Positions 14,400 to 15,499 of a DNA stretch of 15,499 nt are shown piece after piece. Numbering within the stretch: position 1 is the stretch's first letter; the number at the start of each line of letters is the position of its first letter. The notes below the pieces were generated by a model that was given only the letters and a program-made list of their open reading frames with translations, ran no database searches and was not told where the DNA came from. The stretch comes from Bacteroidales bacterium UBA1237 (GTDB lineage Bacteria > Bacteroidota > Bacteroidia > Bacteroidales > UBA932). The stretch spans positions 8,135-23,633 of the forward strand of contig DBWN01000216.1 in the NCBI GenBank assembly GCA_002308935.1, given 5' to 3'. Position numbers and translations under genes: made by a program.

Positions 14400-15499
14400 C
14401 TAGTCGTCCCAAACCACACATACGGGTTTGGGAAGAGTGATCACTTCTCCATTAGGAGAAAGTGAACCGTCTTCCGGATTGATTGAGAACACTTCGATGT
14501 CGTTGGAATCCCTGCATGCTGCGAGCAAGAACTTACCGTTGGGGGTTATCGCGAAGTTCCTGGGATGGATTCCGGTGTTGCAGTACCCGGCATCTTCAAG
14601 CGTGCCGTCCGGAAGGATACGGTAAATTGCTATACCGTCATTCTCGAGCCTGAGGCTTGCGTAAAGGAACTTTCCGTCAGGAGTGATATGGATATCGGCG
14701 GCGCCCCTGGCATCGACCCGGTCAGCTCTCACAACCTGCTTTTGTGTCAGCTCACCGTTATCGTATCCGAATACTGTGACATCGCCTGAGAGTTCACCGA
14801 TGACATACACATTCTTTCCATCAGGAGAGAAAATCAGATGTCTGGGGCCATAGTCGGGGTGGACGGGGAAGGCTTTTGGAGAGGAAAGCTCTTTTCCGGC
14901 ATCGAACCTCAGAATCCTGTCGGCGCTGAAGTCGCTGGCGAAAACATACTTCCCGTCGGGAGAGAAAATCGCACAGTGGACATGCGGTGTGGCCTGCCTT
15001 ACGCCATCCGGACCGCCAGCTTCACCGGGAATCACCTGTGTGGGATCTCCGGCTTTGCCTTCGTTTCCTACAGGGAATACGCTAAGAGACCCGCCCGTAT
15101 AGTTGGCTGTCAGGACCACATGACCGTCTGTTGAGACATAGCATGGGTCTTCTCCTTTTGTAAGGACTGTCGACAGCACTTTGAACGAGAAATCGTCTCT
15201 GTTGAACTTGAGGGTGCTGAGAGACGCCGTGGCGTCATTCATTTCCCCGACGGCATATACTGTCCCGTCTTCGGTGATTGTCAGGAACGAGGGGTTGGGA
15301 AGGCTTACAGAGGAAACGCTGCCGGGAGCCTCAGGGGATGTTTCCATTCCGGGAGGAACGATCTTCCCGTTCTGCTGGTCGAATCTGTAGGTGTAGATTC
15401 CCTTGCTGCCGGAATCCGTATAAGTCCCGACCAGCATGGTGATCGTATTGTCACCTTTCTGGGGACCTCCGCAGGAAACGAGAGCAGCCGTTATAAGGG
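14400..15499 (-). CDS. Beta-propeller lactonase lipoprotein, 5'-truncated by window edge
   Basis: A 7-bladed beta-propeller of the 6-phosphogluconolactonase/lactonase family (PF10282 type); 365 residues are visible. The frame stays open past the internal ATG at 15437 to the edge, and the upstream codons read ALVSCGGPQKG. This is a lipobox with Cys at 15471-15473, so the true start lies just outside and the protein is an anchored lipoprotein. Repeated blade motifs are visible: MLVGTYTDSGSKGIYTYRFD, FSPDGKYVFASD, FSPDGKNVYVIGE, ITPDGKFLYASL and ITPNGKFLLAAC. PYGPRHL-like and HVHC segments fit the lactonase family. Cytosolic relatives hydrolyse 6-phosphogluconolactone; an exported one more likely opens free aldonolactones or plays a non-enzymatic role. 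It heads, in this window, the operon with the esterase and GH3 genes. Confidence 0.87.
   Translation of the reverse strand, partial: LITAALVSCGGPQKGDNTITMLVGTYTDSGSKGIYTYRFDQQNGKIVPPGMETSPEAPGSVSSVSLPNPSFLTITEDGTVYAVGEMNDATASLSTLKFNRDDFSFKVLSTVLTKGEDPCYVSTDGHVVLTANYTGGSLSVFPVGNEGKAGDPTQVIPGEAGGPDGVRQATPHVHCAIFSPDGKYVFASDFSADRILRFDAGKELSSPKAFPVHPDYGPRHLIFSPDGKNVYVIGELSGDVTVFGYDNGELTQKQVVRADRVDARGAADIHITPDGKFLYASLRLENDGIAIYRILPDGTLEDAGYCNTGIHPRNFAITPNGKFLLAACRDSNDIEVFSINPEDGSLSPNGEVITLPKPVCVVWDD

Noticed and set aside
14366..14419. Upstream extension of the esterase by 18 residues
   Set aside because: It would overlap the lactonase end and bury the signal peptide that starts at 14365.

Overview
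The window looks like a chromosome segment of a gut- or rumen-type Bacteroidota, order Bacteroidales. The reasons are: exported lipoproteins with short lipoboxes, two DUF4230 proteins, a BglX-type GH3 enzyme next to a feruloyl/acetyl-esterase-type CE1 protein, most genes lacking a Shine-Dalgarno sequence, and TAnnTTTG-type -7 promoter boxes. Base composition is moderate. I see no IS element, phage gene, tRNA, rRNA or CRISPR array. Fourteen protein genes fill almost all of the window, and no gene-free stretch reaches 300 bases.

Left arm (+ strand, 1-3105): the 3' end of a sorbitol-6-phosphate dehydrogenase (SrlD-like), an L-sorbose-1-phosphate reductase (SorE-like), and a two-domain class II aldolase/adducin protein whose second domain has lost its metal-binding residues. 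The first two match the two consecutive steps L-sorbose-1-P -> D-glucitol-6-P -> fructose-6-P. The aldolase is separated from them by a GC-rich hairpin and nested inverted repeats. A strong bidirectional terminator closes the block.

Middle (- strand, 9359 down to 3182): an alpha/beta hydrolase, a DxD glycosyltransferase and a Stealth-family sugar-phosphate transferase form one tightly coupled operon ending in a terminator near 7000. Next come a GlmS-like two-SIS-domain sugar-phosphate enzyme, a lipoate-protein ligase and an SDR oxidoreductase. The ligase and SDR genes overlap by ATGA, and a clear terminator follows at about 4115-4147. Last is a secreted MltD-type lytic transglycosylase with a degenerate LysM-like tail.

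Right arm: diverging from the hydrolase operon, across two abutting -7 boxes, are two overlapping + strand genes for DUF4230 proteins, one a lipoprotein and one anchored by a single membrane helix. Convergent to them is a - strand operon for three exported carbohydrate-active proteins: a beta-propeller lactonase lipoprotein (cut by the right window edge), a CE1 esterase with an N-terminal beta-sandwich domain, and a GH3 beta-glucosidase lipoprotein. Together they could trim esterified plant oligosaccharides and open sugar lactones outside the inner membrane.

The best candidates for something not well described are the Stealth/glycosyltransferase/hydrolase operon, the aldolase with an inactivated second half, and the paired DUF4230 proteins. 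No wholly novel defence or mobile system is visible.
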